Positions 54,278-63,154 of a stretch of DNA of 64,000 nucleotides are shown here, in pieces (position 1 is the stretch's first letter; every line of letters starts with the position of its first letter). This stretch comes from DASQYE01 sp036389315 (GTDB lineage: Bacteria > Acidobacteriota > Blastocatellia > Pyrinomonadales > Pyrinomonadaceae): positions 186,001 to 250,000 of the forward strand of contig DASVQF010000048.1 in assembly GCA_036389315.1 (NCBI GenBank). The letters run 5' to 3'. A program made the position numbers and the translations under genes. A model generated the notes under the pieces. It was not told the DNA's origin, ran no database searches, and saw only the letters and a program-made list of their open reading frames with translations.

Positions 54278-54341
54278 CAACAATTCCTCCTCTGACTAAG
54301 AGCACTTGAGCCCCTAGCTCAGTAAGATTCCCTTTGAGCCC

Positions 54342-55607
54342 TTAATGACAACTGCACGACGAGCAGCTACTTTGCGTAAGCTTCTTCTCAGTACTCACAA
54401 TTGGCAAGTACCGGCTAAATGTTTTGGAAGCCCCGCCCTCGATATGCTTTCTTAGAGAATCTGCCAACTCTACGATGTGATCGTATCGTTGACCACCTTC
54501 ACAGTATTCGCAGTCTCCGTGGGGAGGGACGGCGAGACCAAAAGATTGCGCTCTGAGATGTGCCACCTGGCAAAGATAATCGACGGGCTTTTCGGCATGT
54601 CCGCTCTCAAGCTCGCCGTTGGCCGGGCACATCCCACACATGGCCTTGATCTCGCACTTCACGCACTTTGTCATCATCGTCATCTTTTTACGACGCGCCT
54701 TGTTCAGGAAATTATTCCACCCCTCGCTAAAGCTTCCCTGGCGCAGATCGTACGTATCAAAGTGCGAAAGCACGCAGATGCTCATCCGGCCCTGCGGGTC
54801 AATGGCAAAAGAGTTCAGCCCGCCACCACAGTGATAGATTTCGTCGCTGTGTTCGGGAGTGTTGACAGGGCCGCCGAACTTTTCGGCAAACTTCTTCCAT
54901 TCAGAGACGCGCACCGGATCCTGTAAATCCAGCTCTACGGACTCTTGCGGCGTCAGTCTAACTGCCAGCGGGCTCTGCGAGCAGTCAATGCGGGGGCTCA
55001 TCAAAGCATCGAATTTGAAACCCACGCCCAGCTCCTCTTCGGCGTATCGCTTCATATCCCAGATTTCATGCCGATTAATCGTGACGGCCACGGTCTTGAG
55101 AGAGAGCGGGAGCTTGCGCTCCAATAACAGCTCAATGCCACGGATGCATCTGTCGAAGGAGCCGGGAATCCCGGTCAGGCGCTCGTAGGTCTCGCGTGTG
55201 CGACCGTAGAGAGTGATCTCAATGGCGAAGGGCCGCCATTCGACCAGGTGGTCGGCGATCTCGGGCGTCATCAACGTGCCGTTGGTAAAGAGCGTGATAA
55301 GAAGGCCCTTACTTTTAGCGTAGGTGTAGATATCCAGAAAATCCTTACGGGCAAAAATCTCGCCGCCCGTAAAGAGCAGCCAGAGACAACCGGCCTCCGT
55401 GATCTCGTCAAGAATGCGACAATGCTCTTCAAAGGTCAGTTCCGAGCGGCGGGCCGCACTATCGCTCATCGGAAGATTGTTGTAGCAGTGAGCGCAAGTA
55501 AGCGGGCAGCGGCGCGTAACCTCTATCGTGCCGTTGGAGGGATAGCGGTCGCGCATCAGCAACCTGTGCATCTCCCGGCTAAACTCTCCGTAATTTACCG
55601 TCTCCAT
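54342..55607 (-). CDS. Radical SAM/SPASM peptide-modifying enzyme
   Basis: A 421-residue radical SAM protein. The cluster Cys are Cys34, Cys38 and Cys41 (TRRCPLTCAHCYNN). TGGEIFARKDF and the FTNGTLM strand follow in the barrel. The SPASM region has CGGGLNSFAIDPQGRMSICVLS, then CVKCEIKAMCGMCPANGE and later Cys residues, supplying auxiliary clusters. The last residues (SSCSSCSCH) add a Cys-rich tail of unknown role. Such enzymes install C-S, C-C or related crosslinks on peptides. It starts three bases after the pqqD-like stop, so the two are coupled. Confidence 0.93.
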   Translation of the reverse strand: METVNYGEFSREMHRLLMRDRYPSNGTIEVTRRCPLTCAHCYNNLPMSDSAARRSELTFEEHCRILDEITEAGCLWLLFTGGEIFARKDFLDIYTYAKSKGLLITLFTNGTLMTPEIADHLVEWRPFAIEITLYGRTRETYERLTGIPGSFDRCIRGIELLLERKLPLSLKTVAVTINRHEIWDMKRYAEEELGVGFKFDALMSPRIDCSQSPLAVRLTPQESVELDLQDPVRVSEWKKFAEKFGGPVNTPEHSDEIYHCGGGLNSFAIDPQGRMSICVLSHFDTYDLRQGSFSEGWNNFLNKARRKKMTMMTKCVKCEIKAMCGMCPANGELESGHAEKPVDYLCQVAHLRAQSFGLAVPPHGDCEYCEGGQRYDHIVELADSLRKHIEGGASKTFSRYLPIVSTEKKLTQSSCSSCSCH

Positions 55608-55610
55608 CGT

Positions 55611-55925
55611 TCACCCTTCGCTCTTGGTGGCGCGACGGATAAGGCCCGCCGACTGTAGCGTATCAAACAACTCAAGCACATCCCGCGTTGCCTCTTGCTC
55701 AGTGACCTCGTACTCCGATTGAATAGCGTTGACAATGTTTGAGAGCGGCGTGTCGCCGTCAATCAGTTGCCAGATTCTTGTGCCTACTTCATTCAAAGTA
55801 TAGATCGAGTCCAGATCACCGACCTGTCCCTTGACGGGCACGATCAGCGTCTCGCCCGCGATGTGGCGTGTGACCAGCTCCTCAGCTTTAACGAAACAAC
55901 TGCTCAAAACATCCATCTCAGACAT
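55611..55925 (-). CDS. PqqD-family peptide chaperone
   Basis: A 104-residue PqqD-like protein: SSCFVKAEELVTRHIAGETLIVPVKGQVGDLDSIYTLNEVGTRIWQLIDG, then LSNIVNAIQSEYEVTEQEATRDVLELFDTLQSAGLI. PqqD domains bind RiPP leader peptides and present them to the radical SAM enzyme. It is the first gene of the unit on the minus strand, so the leader-binding and modifying proteins are produced together. Confidence 0.9.
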   Translation of the reverse strand: MSEMDVLSSCFVKAEELVTRHIAGETLIVPVKGQVGDLDSIYTLNEVGTRIWQLIDGDTPLSNIVNAIQSEYEVTEQEATRDVLELFDTLQSAGLIRRATKSEG

Positions 55926-56396
55926 AACACGACAGTAAACAGACAGCTCTCTCGTCCGCTTAAAAGGGGTTGTGGAAATAGCTTAAGGTCGAGCAAATAG
56001 TCTTACACGTATCCCTTCTCAATTTAGTCGGGTACGATAATCTAATATCAGCAATGGCTAAAGTGTTGGGAGTAAATCAATCTTTTCGGCGTCAGCCAGT
56101 ATTGCGAAGCTACTGACGCCACCGACGCTGAAACAGGTGCGAGCAAACTAGCATTAGTAGGTGATTTCGTCAACACTTTGCTGACCCGAAAAGTGACCCG
56201 CCAAATCCGCACTAAATCCTTTGGATGCAGTGCGGCTCCGGTTCATCCGGGCAAATGGATTGTGCATTGTGATTACATGCTGTTATACAATTTGCCGGCC
56301 GCGTCATAACCTTGAAGACTCATCCAGGTGAAAATGAGATCATCTGATTCCTAAAGAATGAGGAAGCATTACTCTCTTTCCCTTGTAAGGACGGTC
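55926..56396. other. Divergent intergenic region of the peptide cluster
   Basis: No coding sequence is supported. The region is relatively AT-rich and must hold promoters for the pqqD-led unit and for the nucleotidyltransferase-family gene. A plus-strand candidate is given separately. No clear -10/-35 pair was found for the minus direction. Confidence 0.55.
56260..56289 (+). promoter_or_regulatory. Candidate promoter of the nucleotidyltransferase-family gene
   Basis: TTGTGC (56260-56265) and TATACA (56284-56289) are 18 bases apart in the AT-richer divergent region. The inferred leader is about 100 bases. Confidence 0.32.
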
Positions 56397-57632
56397 ATGG
56401 TATCCCCTGAAATCCAGAGCCATACAGCACCGATTGTCCGCCCTGAGATTGCGCTGCTCCTTTACTGTGCCCGGATGCGCCTGAACCTGGAAAGAACGGA
56501 CGAATTAAAGAGCCTGATTGAGAATACAGCGGATTGGAAATACGTGCTTGAGATGGCATTCCGGCATGGATTGATGCCGTTCCTCTACTGGCAGATGAGT
56601 GCCGTGGCGGCAGAGCATATCCCCCGTGCCGTGATGGAACAGTTGCGAGACCGATTTCATCATAACCTTGCCAGAAATCTCCTGCTGACCATAGAGCTGC
56701 GCAGTCTCTTATCCCTGTTTGAAGAAAACGGGATTACAGTCATCCCTTATAAAGGGCCTGCGCTGGCCCTCGCGCTGTATTGTGATACTGCCTTCCGACA
56801 ATTCAGTGATCTGGACTTATTAATATTCAAGCAGGATTTGGCCAGGGCTAGAGACCTTTTACTCTCTCGCGGCTACCACACGCCCTATGGACAAATCTCA
56901 AGGCGCGAGTCAGCGTATCTTCGATCTATGCGCGAGCAGTTGTTTACACATCCTAATGGGAGGGTACATGTGGAGATACACTGGGCATTCGCACCGGAGC
57001 CACTCGCACCGACACTGGACTCTGAACGTTTCCGGGAGAGGCTGGAAGAAACATCTCTCGATGGGATACAGACGCACACCCTTTCGCCAGAAGATTTACT
57101 GTTGGTTCTTTGTGTGCATGGAGGCAAGCACCTGTGGGAGCGCCTGGCATGGTTGTGCGATATTGCAGAGTTGATCGTCGCTCATCCGGACATGGACTGG
57201 GAGGGCCTGTGCAAGGAGGCGAGCACTCTGCGCGTTTATAGGATGCTGCTGCTTGGAATATTCATGGTTAATGATTTATTGGAAGTGCCATTGCCACAGG
57301 CGCTTGAGCAAGAGGTCAAGGCCGACGCAAACATCAAGGCTCTATCCCGACAGGTGCGGCGAAATCTTTTCACCGACGCCCCTTCCTCTCCTGAGCCCGG
57401 AGAGTCACTCTACTTTAACTATAAGATCAGAGAACGAAGATGGGACGGGGCGCGTTACTGTTATTATATTACTGTGCCGCCGACCCCGGCCGAGTGGGCA
57501 GCATTAGATTTGCCGGAGCACCTCTCGTTTCTTTACTACCTCATTCGCCCAGTACGATTAATCAAAAAGCACGCGGCCAGCCAACTGCGCAGGCTCAGCG
57601 GGTTATCAAGCTTTAGTCGAAGAATTCCCTGA
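56397..57632 (+). CDS. Nucleotidyltransferase family protein (PF14907-type)
   Basis: A 411-residue protein. An N-terminal helical part is followed by the nucleotidyltransferase core ITVIPYKGPALALALY, CDTAFRQFSDLDLLI (the D.D metal site) and LLSRGYHTP. HPNGRVHVEIHW, the LSPEDLLLVLCVHGGKHLWERLAWLCDIAELI helix and a C-terminal region come next. This family is common in RiPP and lasso clusters with PqqD and HprK-like genes, though the substrate is unknown. The ATG at 56397 with TAAGGA five bases upstream is preferred over one at 56358. Its 3' end overlaps the convergent aminotransferase gene by 20 bases. Confidence 0.83.
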   Translation: MVSPEIQSHTAPIVRPEIALLLYCARMRLNLERTDELKSLIENTADWKYVLEMAFRHGLMPFLYWQMSAVAAEHIPRAVMEQLRDRFHHNLARNLLLTIELRSLLSLFEENGITVIPYKGPALALALYCDTAFRQFSDLDLLIFKQDLARARDLLLSRGYHTPYGQISRRESAYLRSMREQLFTHPNGRVHVEIHWAFAPEPLAPTLDSERFRERLEETSLDGIQTHTLSPEDLLLVLCVHGGKHLWERLAWLCDIAELIVAHPDMDWEGLCKEASTLRVYRMLLLGIFMVNDLLEVPLPQALEQEVKADANIKALSRQVRRNLFTDAPSSPEPGESLYFNYKIRERRWDGARYCYYITVPPTPAEWAALDLPEHLSFLYYLIRPVRLIKKHAASQLRRLSGLSSFSRRIP

Positions 57633-58800
57633 TCGTCTCGACCACAACGGCTTGCTGCTCTGCCGTCAGTTCGGGATAAATGGGCAGCGCCAGTGTCTCT
57701 CGGGCAGCACGCTCACTTTGCGGGTAATCACCTTCAGTCCAGCCCCGCCCGGCGAAGCATTCTTGCAGATGCAGCGGGACGGGATAGTAAATCTCCGTGC
57801 CGACGCCGCGCTCTCTGAGAAAGCCTTGCAGCTCGTCACGGCGTCTGGTGCGGATGACGAACTGGTTGTAGATGTGGCGGCTATCCTGCGCTTCCGCAGG
57901 CAGCAGCACGCCGTTCTCCTTTAAGGGTGCAGACGGGTGTAAGCCGCTCAGGACGAGCTGTGCTTCCTCGAAAAGTGTACTGTATCGCGTAGCATTACGA
58001 CGGCGCGCCTCTGTCCACTCTTCCAGATATTTCAGCTTGACTCGCAGGACTGCTGCCTGAATCGCATCGAGGCGAAAATTTCCGCCCACCTCTTTGTTGT
58101 AATACCTGGCCGCATAGCCGTGATTGCGCAGTCGCTTGACGCGCTCGTCCAGCCCCGGGTCGTTGGTCGTCACTAACCCGCCGTCGCCGAAGCCGCCCAG
58201 GTTCTTCGTCGGGTAAAAGCTGAAGCAACCCAAGTCACCAATCGAGCCCGCCCGCCGCCCGCCGTATTCTGCGCCGATGGCCTGCGCGGCATCCTCTATC
58301 ACATAGAGCTTGTGGTGGCGGGCCACTTCCATGATCTCGTCCATCTCCGCCATCTGTCCGTAGAGATGCACGGGCATGATGGCGCGCGTCCGGGCGGTAA
58401 TCCGCTCTTCGAGCTTCTCCGGCACGATATTGAAGGTCGAAGGGTCAATATCTACGAAGACTGGGCGTGCGCCGAGGCGGGCTATCGAGCCCGCTGTGGC
58501 AAAGAAGCTGTAGGGCGTGGTGATGACCTCATCGCCGGGCCCGATGTCCAGGGCCATCAGCGCGACCAGGAGCGCATCCGTTCCCGAAGAGACGCCAATG
58601 CCGTACTGGCATTGTGAGTAGGCGGCCACCTCTCGCTCAAGTGCTTCGACTTCGGGGCCGAGGATGAAGTGCTGCGACTCTATTACGCGGTCTATTGCGG
58701 CCCTGATCTCCGGCCCTATCCGTGTGTTCTGCTCCTTCAAGTCCAGAAGCGGGATGGCTTGCGCCGCCAATGATTCTCCAGCCTTAATCATTTTGCTCAT
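57613..58800 (-). CDS. DegT/DnrJ/EryC1/StrS-family aminotransferase
   Basis: A 395-residue PLP enzyme. It has IPLLDLKEQN, a pocket with SSGTDALLVALMALDIGPGDEVITTPYSFFATAGSIARLGARPVFVDID and PVHLYGQMAEMDEI. VIEDAAQAIGAEYGGR follows, then the Schiff-base lysine (Lys199) in FSFYPTKNLGGFGDGG. Members make amino sugars for polysaccharides or natural products. It could serve glycan synthesis unrelated to the peptide cluster. It is read toward the nucleotidyltransferase gene and diverges from the AraC-type regulator. Confidence 0.93.
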   Translation of the reverse strand: MSKMIKAGESLAAQAIPLLDLKEQNTRIGPEIRAAIDRVIESQHFILGPEVEALEREVAAYSQCQYGIGVSSGTDALLVALMALDIGPGDEVITTPYSFFATAGSIARLGARPVFVDIDPSTFNIVPEKLEERITARTRAIMPVHLYGQMAEMDEIMEVARHHKLYVIEDAAQAIGAEYGGRRAGSIGDLGCFSFYPTKNLGGFGDGGLVTTNDPGLDERVKRLRNHGYAARYYNKEVGGNFRLDAIQAAVLRVKLKYLEEWTEARRRNATRYSTLFEEAQLVLSGLHPSAPLKENGVLLPAEAQDSRHIYNQFVIRTRRRDELQGFLRERGVGTEIYYPVPLHLQECFAGRGWTEGDYPQSERAARETLALPIYPELTAEQQAVVVETIREFFD

Positions 58801-58875
58801 AGTTGATTGGAGTTTAGCGAATACCTGAACCTTCTATCAACAGTGGCGGCGTATCCTGCCGGAACGGTCAATTTT

Positions 58876-59784
58876 ATGCCACAAGATCAGTGGCGGCGGT
58901 GTTCTCTCTTTAAGAGGGGCAGCTTGATTCATCGAAACTGTGTGACTGAGATGCATAGCTCAATTGATCCGGCGCAGCGTCTGAGGGGCAGCGTCCTGAG
59001 TGGACTGGTGCTGACGGAGTTCATGCAGCCTGCGAACATGAAAGTTCCCGAGCATTCTCATGAGTGCGCCACAATCTTGTTCGTCTTAAAGGGGATTGCT
59101 GTAGATCGGATGGCTAAGCGTGTGTACGAGTGCAGCGCCCAAAGTCTACTGTTCAGGCCGACCGGAGAACCACATACTCATCATTACGGACACGCAGGCG
59201 CGCACTGCTTAGTCATCGAAGTGAAGCCGCAGAGACTCGAAGCCATTCGTTCTTTCTCGCAAGTTTTAGATCGTGTCGGCAGCTTTCGTGACGGCTTGCT
59301 CTCGGAGTTGGCGAGCCGCCTCTATATTGAATCCCGCATCATGGATTCGGCTTCAGAGCTGGCGATTGAAGGGCTTGTGCTGGAAATGCTCGCGCACGCG
59401 GCGCGCCTGAACTCAAAGCTTACAACTCTTACGACTCAACCACTGTGGCTCCTTCAGGCAGTGGATTTCATTCGTGAAAACTATGCCGAGCCCCTCAGCC
59501 TGTCTCAGATCGCGGCGCTGGTCGGAGTGCACGCGGCGCACCTGGCCGAGATGTTTCGCAAACATTATGGTTGTAGCATAGGCCATTATATCCGTCGCCT
59601 GCGTCTGGACTATGCCGCGCGAGAAGTGATGTTCTCGGAGACCTCTCTGGCGGACATTGCCACGAACGCCGGATTTTACGATCAGAGCCACTTCACCAGG
59701 TTCTTCAAGCGTTATGCCGGACTGACGCCCGCCGAAATGCGTGCCAGGGCTGGATGGCCCAAAGCTCATACCAAAAGCCGCTGA
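58876..59784 (+). CDS. AraC-family transcriptional regulator
   Basis: A 302-residue regulator with an N-terminal cupin-like sensor (EHSHECATILFVLKG, LLFRPTGEPHTHHYG) and a C-terminal double helix-turn-helix: FIRENYAEPLSLSQIAALVGVHAAHLAEMFRKHYGCSIGHYIRRLRLDYAAREV and LADIATNAGFYDQSHFTRFFKRYAGLTPAEMRA. The start is uncertain: the frame opens at TTG 58807, and the first ATG is at 58876. It is divergent from the DegT gene and could regulate it. Confidence 0.85.
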   Translation: MPQDQWRRCSLFKRGSLIHRNCVTEMHSSIDPAQRLRGSVLSGLVLTEFMQPANMKVPEHSHECATILFVLKGIAVDRMAKRVYECSAQSLLFRPTGEPHTHHYGHAGAHCLVIEVKPQRLEAIRSFSQVLDRVGSFRDGLLSELASRLYIESRIMDSASELAIEGLVLEMLAHAARLNSKLTTLTTQPLWLLQAVDFIRENYAEPLSLSQIAALVGVHAAHLAEMFRKHYGCSIGHYIRRLRLDYAAREVMFSETSLADIATNAGFYDQSHFTRFFKRYAGLTPAEMRARAGWPKAHTKSR

Positions 59785-59877
59785 TCGTCCAAGCCTGACT
59801 GAGATACTTTCTGCTACTGTCCTCTTACCAGAGAATGCCTTATTTCAATCAGGGCCAGCTAAAGGTGGAGGAATAGG

Positions 59878-61545
59878 ATGCTAAGAGGTTTCAGCGATCA
59901 TTTATTGGCCGCGCTTATTTGCGCTCTCTTTTTCATTATTTCTCTTCAGCCGCAAGGCAGGGCCCAATCAATTGCGCCGGTCAGCTCTACGGAAGCGGTG
60001 GGATGGCGCGAAGACCTGCGCTTTATGGCGCAGGAGATTCCAAAGCGCCATAAGAATCTTTTCCACACTATGACACGGGAGCAGTTCGAGGCTGCGATCA
60101 AGCGACTTGACGAGCGAATACCGGCGCTCGCACGCCATCAAATCATCGTCGAGATGGCTCGCATAGTGGCGCAGGTCGGCATGATCGGCGATGGTCATAC
60201 GAGTCTGCCTTTAGTTCCGCCGCCTCATGAGGGCGCGCCCTTCAAGATAGGTTTCAGACAATATCCGCTCAAGCTCTATCTTTACAGTGACGGCCTTTTC
60301 GTCCAGTCTGCGGCCTCGGAATGTGCTCCGGTAGTCGGCGCGCGCGTTGTCAAAATCGGCCAGGCGAGCGCCGAACAGGCTTTCAAAGCGGCCAGCGAGA
60401 TCGTCTCGCGCGACAACGAGATGACGCCCACAGATCGCGTCCCGCCACTGCTAACCATCCCAGAAGTGCTGCATGCGCTTGGCTTGATTGAGAACATGGA
60501 GAAGGCGCGCTTTACTTTCCAGTCAGGGGGAAAAGAAACGACTCTCGAATTGTCGCCAGTGGCTGACGCACGCAAAATCAAGTGGGTTGACGCTCGCGAG
60601 TCCGCTTCGCCCGCCCCGCTCTGGCTCAAAGACCCGCATAACAATTACTGGTTCGAGTACTTGACGGGCTCGCGGACGCTCTATTTCCGGTACAAGGGCG
60701 TCAGCGACAACCCTTCGGGCGAGAGTCTCAGAGACTTCTTCAAAAGGCTCTTTGCTTTTATCGAGGAGCACGCGGTTGACCGCCTTGTCATTGACATGCG
60801 TCTGAACCGTGGCGGGAATGCCGTGCTCAGTTGGCCCTTGATTTACGGCATCATCCGCTCGGATAAGATAAATCAGAAGGGAAAGCTGTTTACGATCATT
60901 GGACGAGAGACGTTTTCCGCCGGGTCGCAGACGGCTGCCTGGCTCGGCCTTCATACCAGGATGACATTCGTCGGAGAGCCGACCGGCGGAGGAGTAAATG
61001 TCTATGGCAATCATGTTTCAATCGTGCTGCCCAGGAGCGGAATAGAGGTGTTCGTCTCTCCGTACTATTTCCAGAACACCTACCCCTGGGACGAGCGCCC
61101 CTGGATTGCCCCGCACATCACGGCCGAGCTTTCATCCGAAGATTACCGTCGCAACAACGACCCGGCGCTGAGTGCGATTCTCAAATACCAGCCGATAGCC
61201 GAAATCATGACCGCTGCCCTCAGCGAAGGCGGCGCTGAGCTAATGCTCAAGCGGTACCTGGAATTCAAGAGCAGCCCGCCGACGGCTTCGATAAATACCG
61301 AGGAGGAGGTAAACGCCCTGGGCTACGAGTTGATCGGGCGCGGCCGCTTCCGTGAAGCCATCGAAGTATTCAAGCTCAACGTCAAGTCCTATCCTCTCTC
61401 CGCCAACGCTTACGACAGCTTAGGCGACGCTTACAGCCGGAGCGGTGATAAAGAGCAGGCTATTAAGGCTTATGAGAAGGCTCTGGAATTGAATCCGGCA
61501 AGCTCCGACACGGCTGAAAAGCTCAGACGACTCCGCAGTCGATGA
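59878..61545 (+). CDS. Exported S41-family peptidase with TPR tail
   Basis: A 555-residue protein with a signal peptide (about 1-30, ending QGRAQS). It has an N-terminal helical region, GDGHTSLPLVP, and a core (about 260-430) with RYKGVSDNP, LVIDMRLNRGGN and the nucleophile Ser347 in IGRETFSAGSQTAAWL. EPTGGGVNVYGN and FVSPYYFQNTYP follow. The last 90 residues form two or three TPR-like repeats (GRFREAIEVFKLNVKSYPLSANAYDSLGDAYSRSG). It is closer to tricorn/IRBP-like S41 members than to CtpA, and unlike the protein at 3751 it keeps its nucleophile. Substrate unknown. Confidence 0.9.
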   Translation: MLRGFSDHLLAALICALFFIISLQPQGRAQSIAPVSSTEAVGWREDLRFMAQEIPKRHKNLFHTMTREQFEAAIKRLDERIPALARHQIIVEMARIVAQVGMIGDGHTSLPLVPPPHEGAPFKIGFRQYPLKLYLYSDGLFVQSAASECAPVVGARVVKIGQASAEQAFKAASEIVSRDNEMTPTDRVPPLLTIPEVLHALGLIENMEKARFTFQSGGKETTLELSPVADARKIKWVDARESASPAPLWLKDPHNNYWFEYLTGSRTLYFRYKGVSDNPSGESLRDFFKRLFAFIEEHAVDRLVIDMRLNRGGNAVLSWPLIYGIIRSDKINQKGKLFTIIGRETFSAGSQTAAWLGLHTRMTFVGEPTGGGVNVYGNHVSIVLPRSGIEVFVSPYYFQNTYPWDERPWIAPHITAELSSEDYRRNNDPALSAILKYQPIAEIMTAALSEGGAELMLKRYLEFKSSPPTASINTEEEVNALGYELIGRGRFREAIEVFKLNVKSYPLSANAYDSLGDAYSRSGDKEQAIKAYEKALELNPASSDTAEKLRRLRSR

Positions 61546-61633
61546 AGGTTTCCAACCGCGCTTTATGCCAAAATCTCGCCGCTCTGCGTCAAGCTTAACG
61601 GATTCGACCTGATCTTTAGCTTGAAGGAGAAGA

Positions 61634-62200
61634 GTGCTCAAAATGAGCGGAAAAATATTTGGCGCAGCCCTGCTGGCCTTCGCCTTAGCCGTCTCGTCCG
61701 CCCACGCTCAACGGCGCGCTCAAAGCGGCGGACAGGAGGAATACTATGACAAACTTGGCGACTTGAACGTCTGGACTACGGACGATGTCCTGCGCCGAAA
61801 GTTCGGGTATTTTCCCGAATACTTGAAGATGCGGTTCGGGAGCCACGACGGCTACGACCGCGTTGTTTTCCAGGTGGACGGGGATTTAATCGGCTACTAC
61901 ATCACTTACGGAAAGCCGCCGTTTCAGGGCGAAGCCAGCGAGAGGAGCGTTAAAGTTCGCGGCAAAGCTTTCGTCGAAATCGCACTCTATCCCGTCATCT
62001 CTTCCGACGCGAATATCGAGGCCAACGAAAGATATGCTATTCGGCAGAGCCGCACAAGGATGCCACTCATCAGGGATGTCAAACAGGTCGAGTGGTTCGA
62101 GGGCGAGATTCGTTACGTCTTCGGCCTCAACCGTCGCAGGCCCTTTCGCGTCCAGGTTTTCTCTAACCCCACGCGGCTGGTCGTCGATTTCAAGCATTGA
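61634..62200 (+). CDS. Exported AMIN-like domain protein
   Basis: A 188-residue protein with a signal peptide (GAALLAFALAVSSAHAQ, about 10-26). An AMIN-like beta domain follows: FGSHDGYDRVVFQVDG, GYYITYG, the VKVRGKAFVEIALYP strand and EWFEGEIRYVFGLNRRRPFRVQVFSNPTRLVVDFK. Related proteins bind cell-wall polymers; no catalytic site is seen. The start is GTG 61634 with GGAG four bases upstream, or ATG 61643. It follows the S41 gene by 88 bases and may be co-expressed with it. Confidence 0.78.
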   Translation: MLKMSGKIFGAALLAFALAVSSAHAQRRAQSGGQEEYYDKLGDLNVWTTDDVLRRKFGYFPEYLKMRFGSHDGYDRVVFQVDGDLIGYYITYGKPPFQGEASERSVKVRGKAFVEIALYPVISSDANIEANERYAIRQSRTRMPLIRDVKQVEWFEGEIRYVFGLNRRRPFRVQVFSNPTRLVVDFKH

Positions 62201-62247
62201 AGTTTAAGCGACCGTCAGATGTGGGCTAGGACATTCCCAGGCTTCTA

Positions 62248-63114
62248 TCAATTAGATAGAGACTCAAGTTCTTTTCTATCGGGGCTCTCTTGTTTTGGCG
62301 GTTCTTCTAAATGCTCTCTGAGCAGGCGAATCGTTTCTTGATTGCCTTTCCGTATGGCGAGGTCGAGTGGAGCTTCGCCGGAATTATTCCGGGCCTTGGG
62401 ATTGGCTCCCCTTTCGAGCAGAATCTTCAAGCATTCAAGGCTGCTCTCCTCAATCGTTTGCATGAGAGGCGTCCACCCGAAATCGTCTTTCGCATCAAGG
62501 TCTGCGCCCGCGTCTATCAATATCTCCATCGCCCCGCAATCGCCTAAAGAGACGGCCGTCCAGAGCGCCGTCCTCCCACCATTGCCCCTGGCATTCATCT
62601 GCGCGCCGTGTTCCAGGAGAACATGCATGATTCTCAGATCACCCTTGGCCGTGGCGATGAGCAGCGGCGTTTGGCCGTCCCTCGTTTTTGCCTCCACGTC
62701 AGCGCCATCGGAGAGAAGCCCTCTGACCATTCGGACATCGCCCTGTCGTACGGCGTAAAGCAGCTTGTCCCTCATCGGATCATCCAACGCCAGGGGATGC
62801 CTCTCCGGTTGCGCTGTAAAGCCCTGCGTCCTATCGAGCAGTTCAACTATGCGCGTAAAGCCATTAGCCGCAGCTCGCATTGAAGCCGTCAATCCGACCT
62901 GATTCTTTATCTCAACGCTCGCGCCGTATCTCAAGAGCAGCTCGACGATCTCTAAATGCCCGGCAGCAGCGGCATATATGAGGGCTGTATTGCCGAAGAT
63001 ATCCTGTGCATCAGTTTGAGCCCCGGCATCCAGGAGTGAACGCACCTCCGCGATCTCGCCTCTGGATGCGGACTTCATCAAATCAGAGATGTTGTTATTC
63101 GATTTGGATGTCAT
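62248..63114 (-). CDS. Ankyrin-repeat protein
   Basis: A 288-residue protein of tandem ankyrin repeats: EIAEVRSLLDAGAQTDAQDIFGNTALIYAAAAGHLEIVELLLRYGASVEIKNQVGLTASMRAAANG, then a second block from about 118 with DVRMVRGLLSDGADVEAKTRDGQTPLLIATAKGDLRIMHVLLEHGAQMNARGNGGRTALWTA and further repeats. There is no signal peptide, so it is probably cytoplasmic. Such proteins mediate binding. It lies 40 bases after the metallopeptidase gene on the same strand. Confidence 0.9.
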   Translation of the reverse strand: MTSKSNNNISDLMKSASRGEIAEVRSLLDAGAQTDAQDIFGNTALIYAAAAGHLEIVELLLRYGASVEIKNQVGLTASMRAAANGFTRIVELLDRTQGFTAQPERHPLALDDPMRDKLLYAVRQGDVRMVRGLLSDGADVEAKTRDGQTPLLIATAKGDLRIMHVLLEHGAQMNARGNGGRTALWTAVSLGDCGAMEILIDAGADLDAKDDFGWTPLMQTIEESSLECLKILLERGANPKARNNSGEAPLDLAIRKGNQETIRLLREHLEEPPKQESPDRKELESLSN

Positions 63115-63154
63115 CGCTCGGCCTACGTTGCGGTGAATCTAAGATCTCGCTCTC

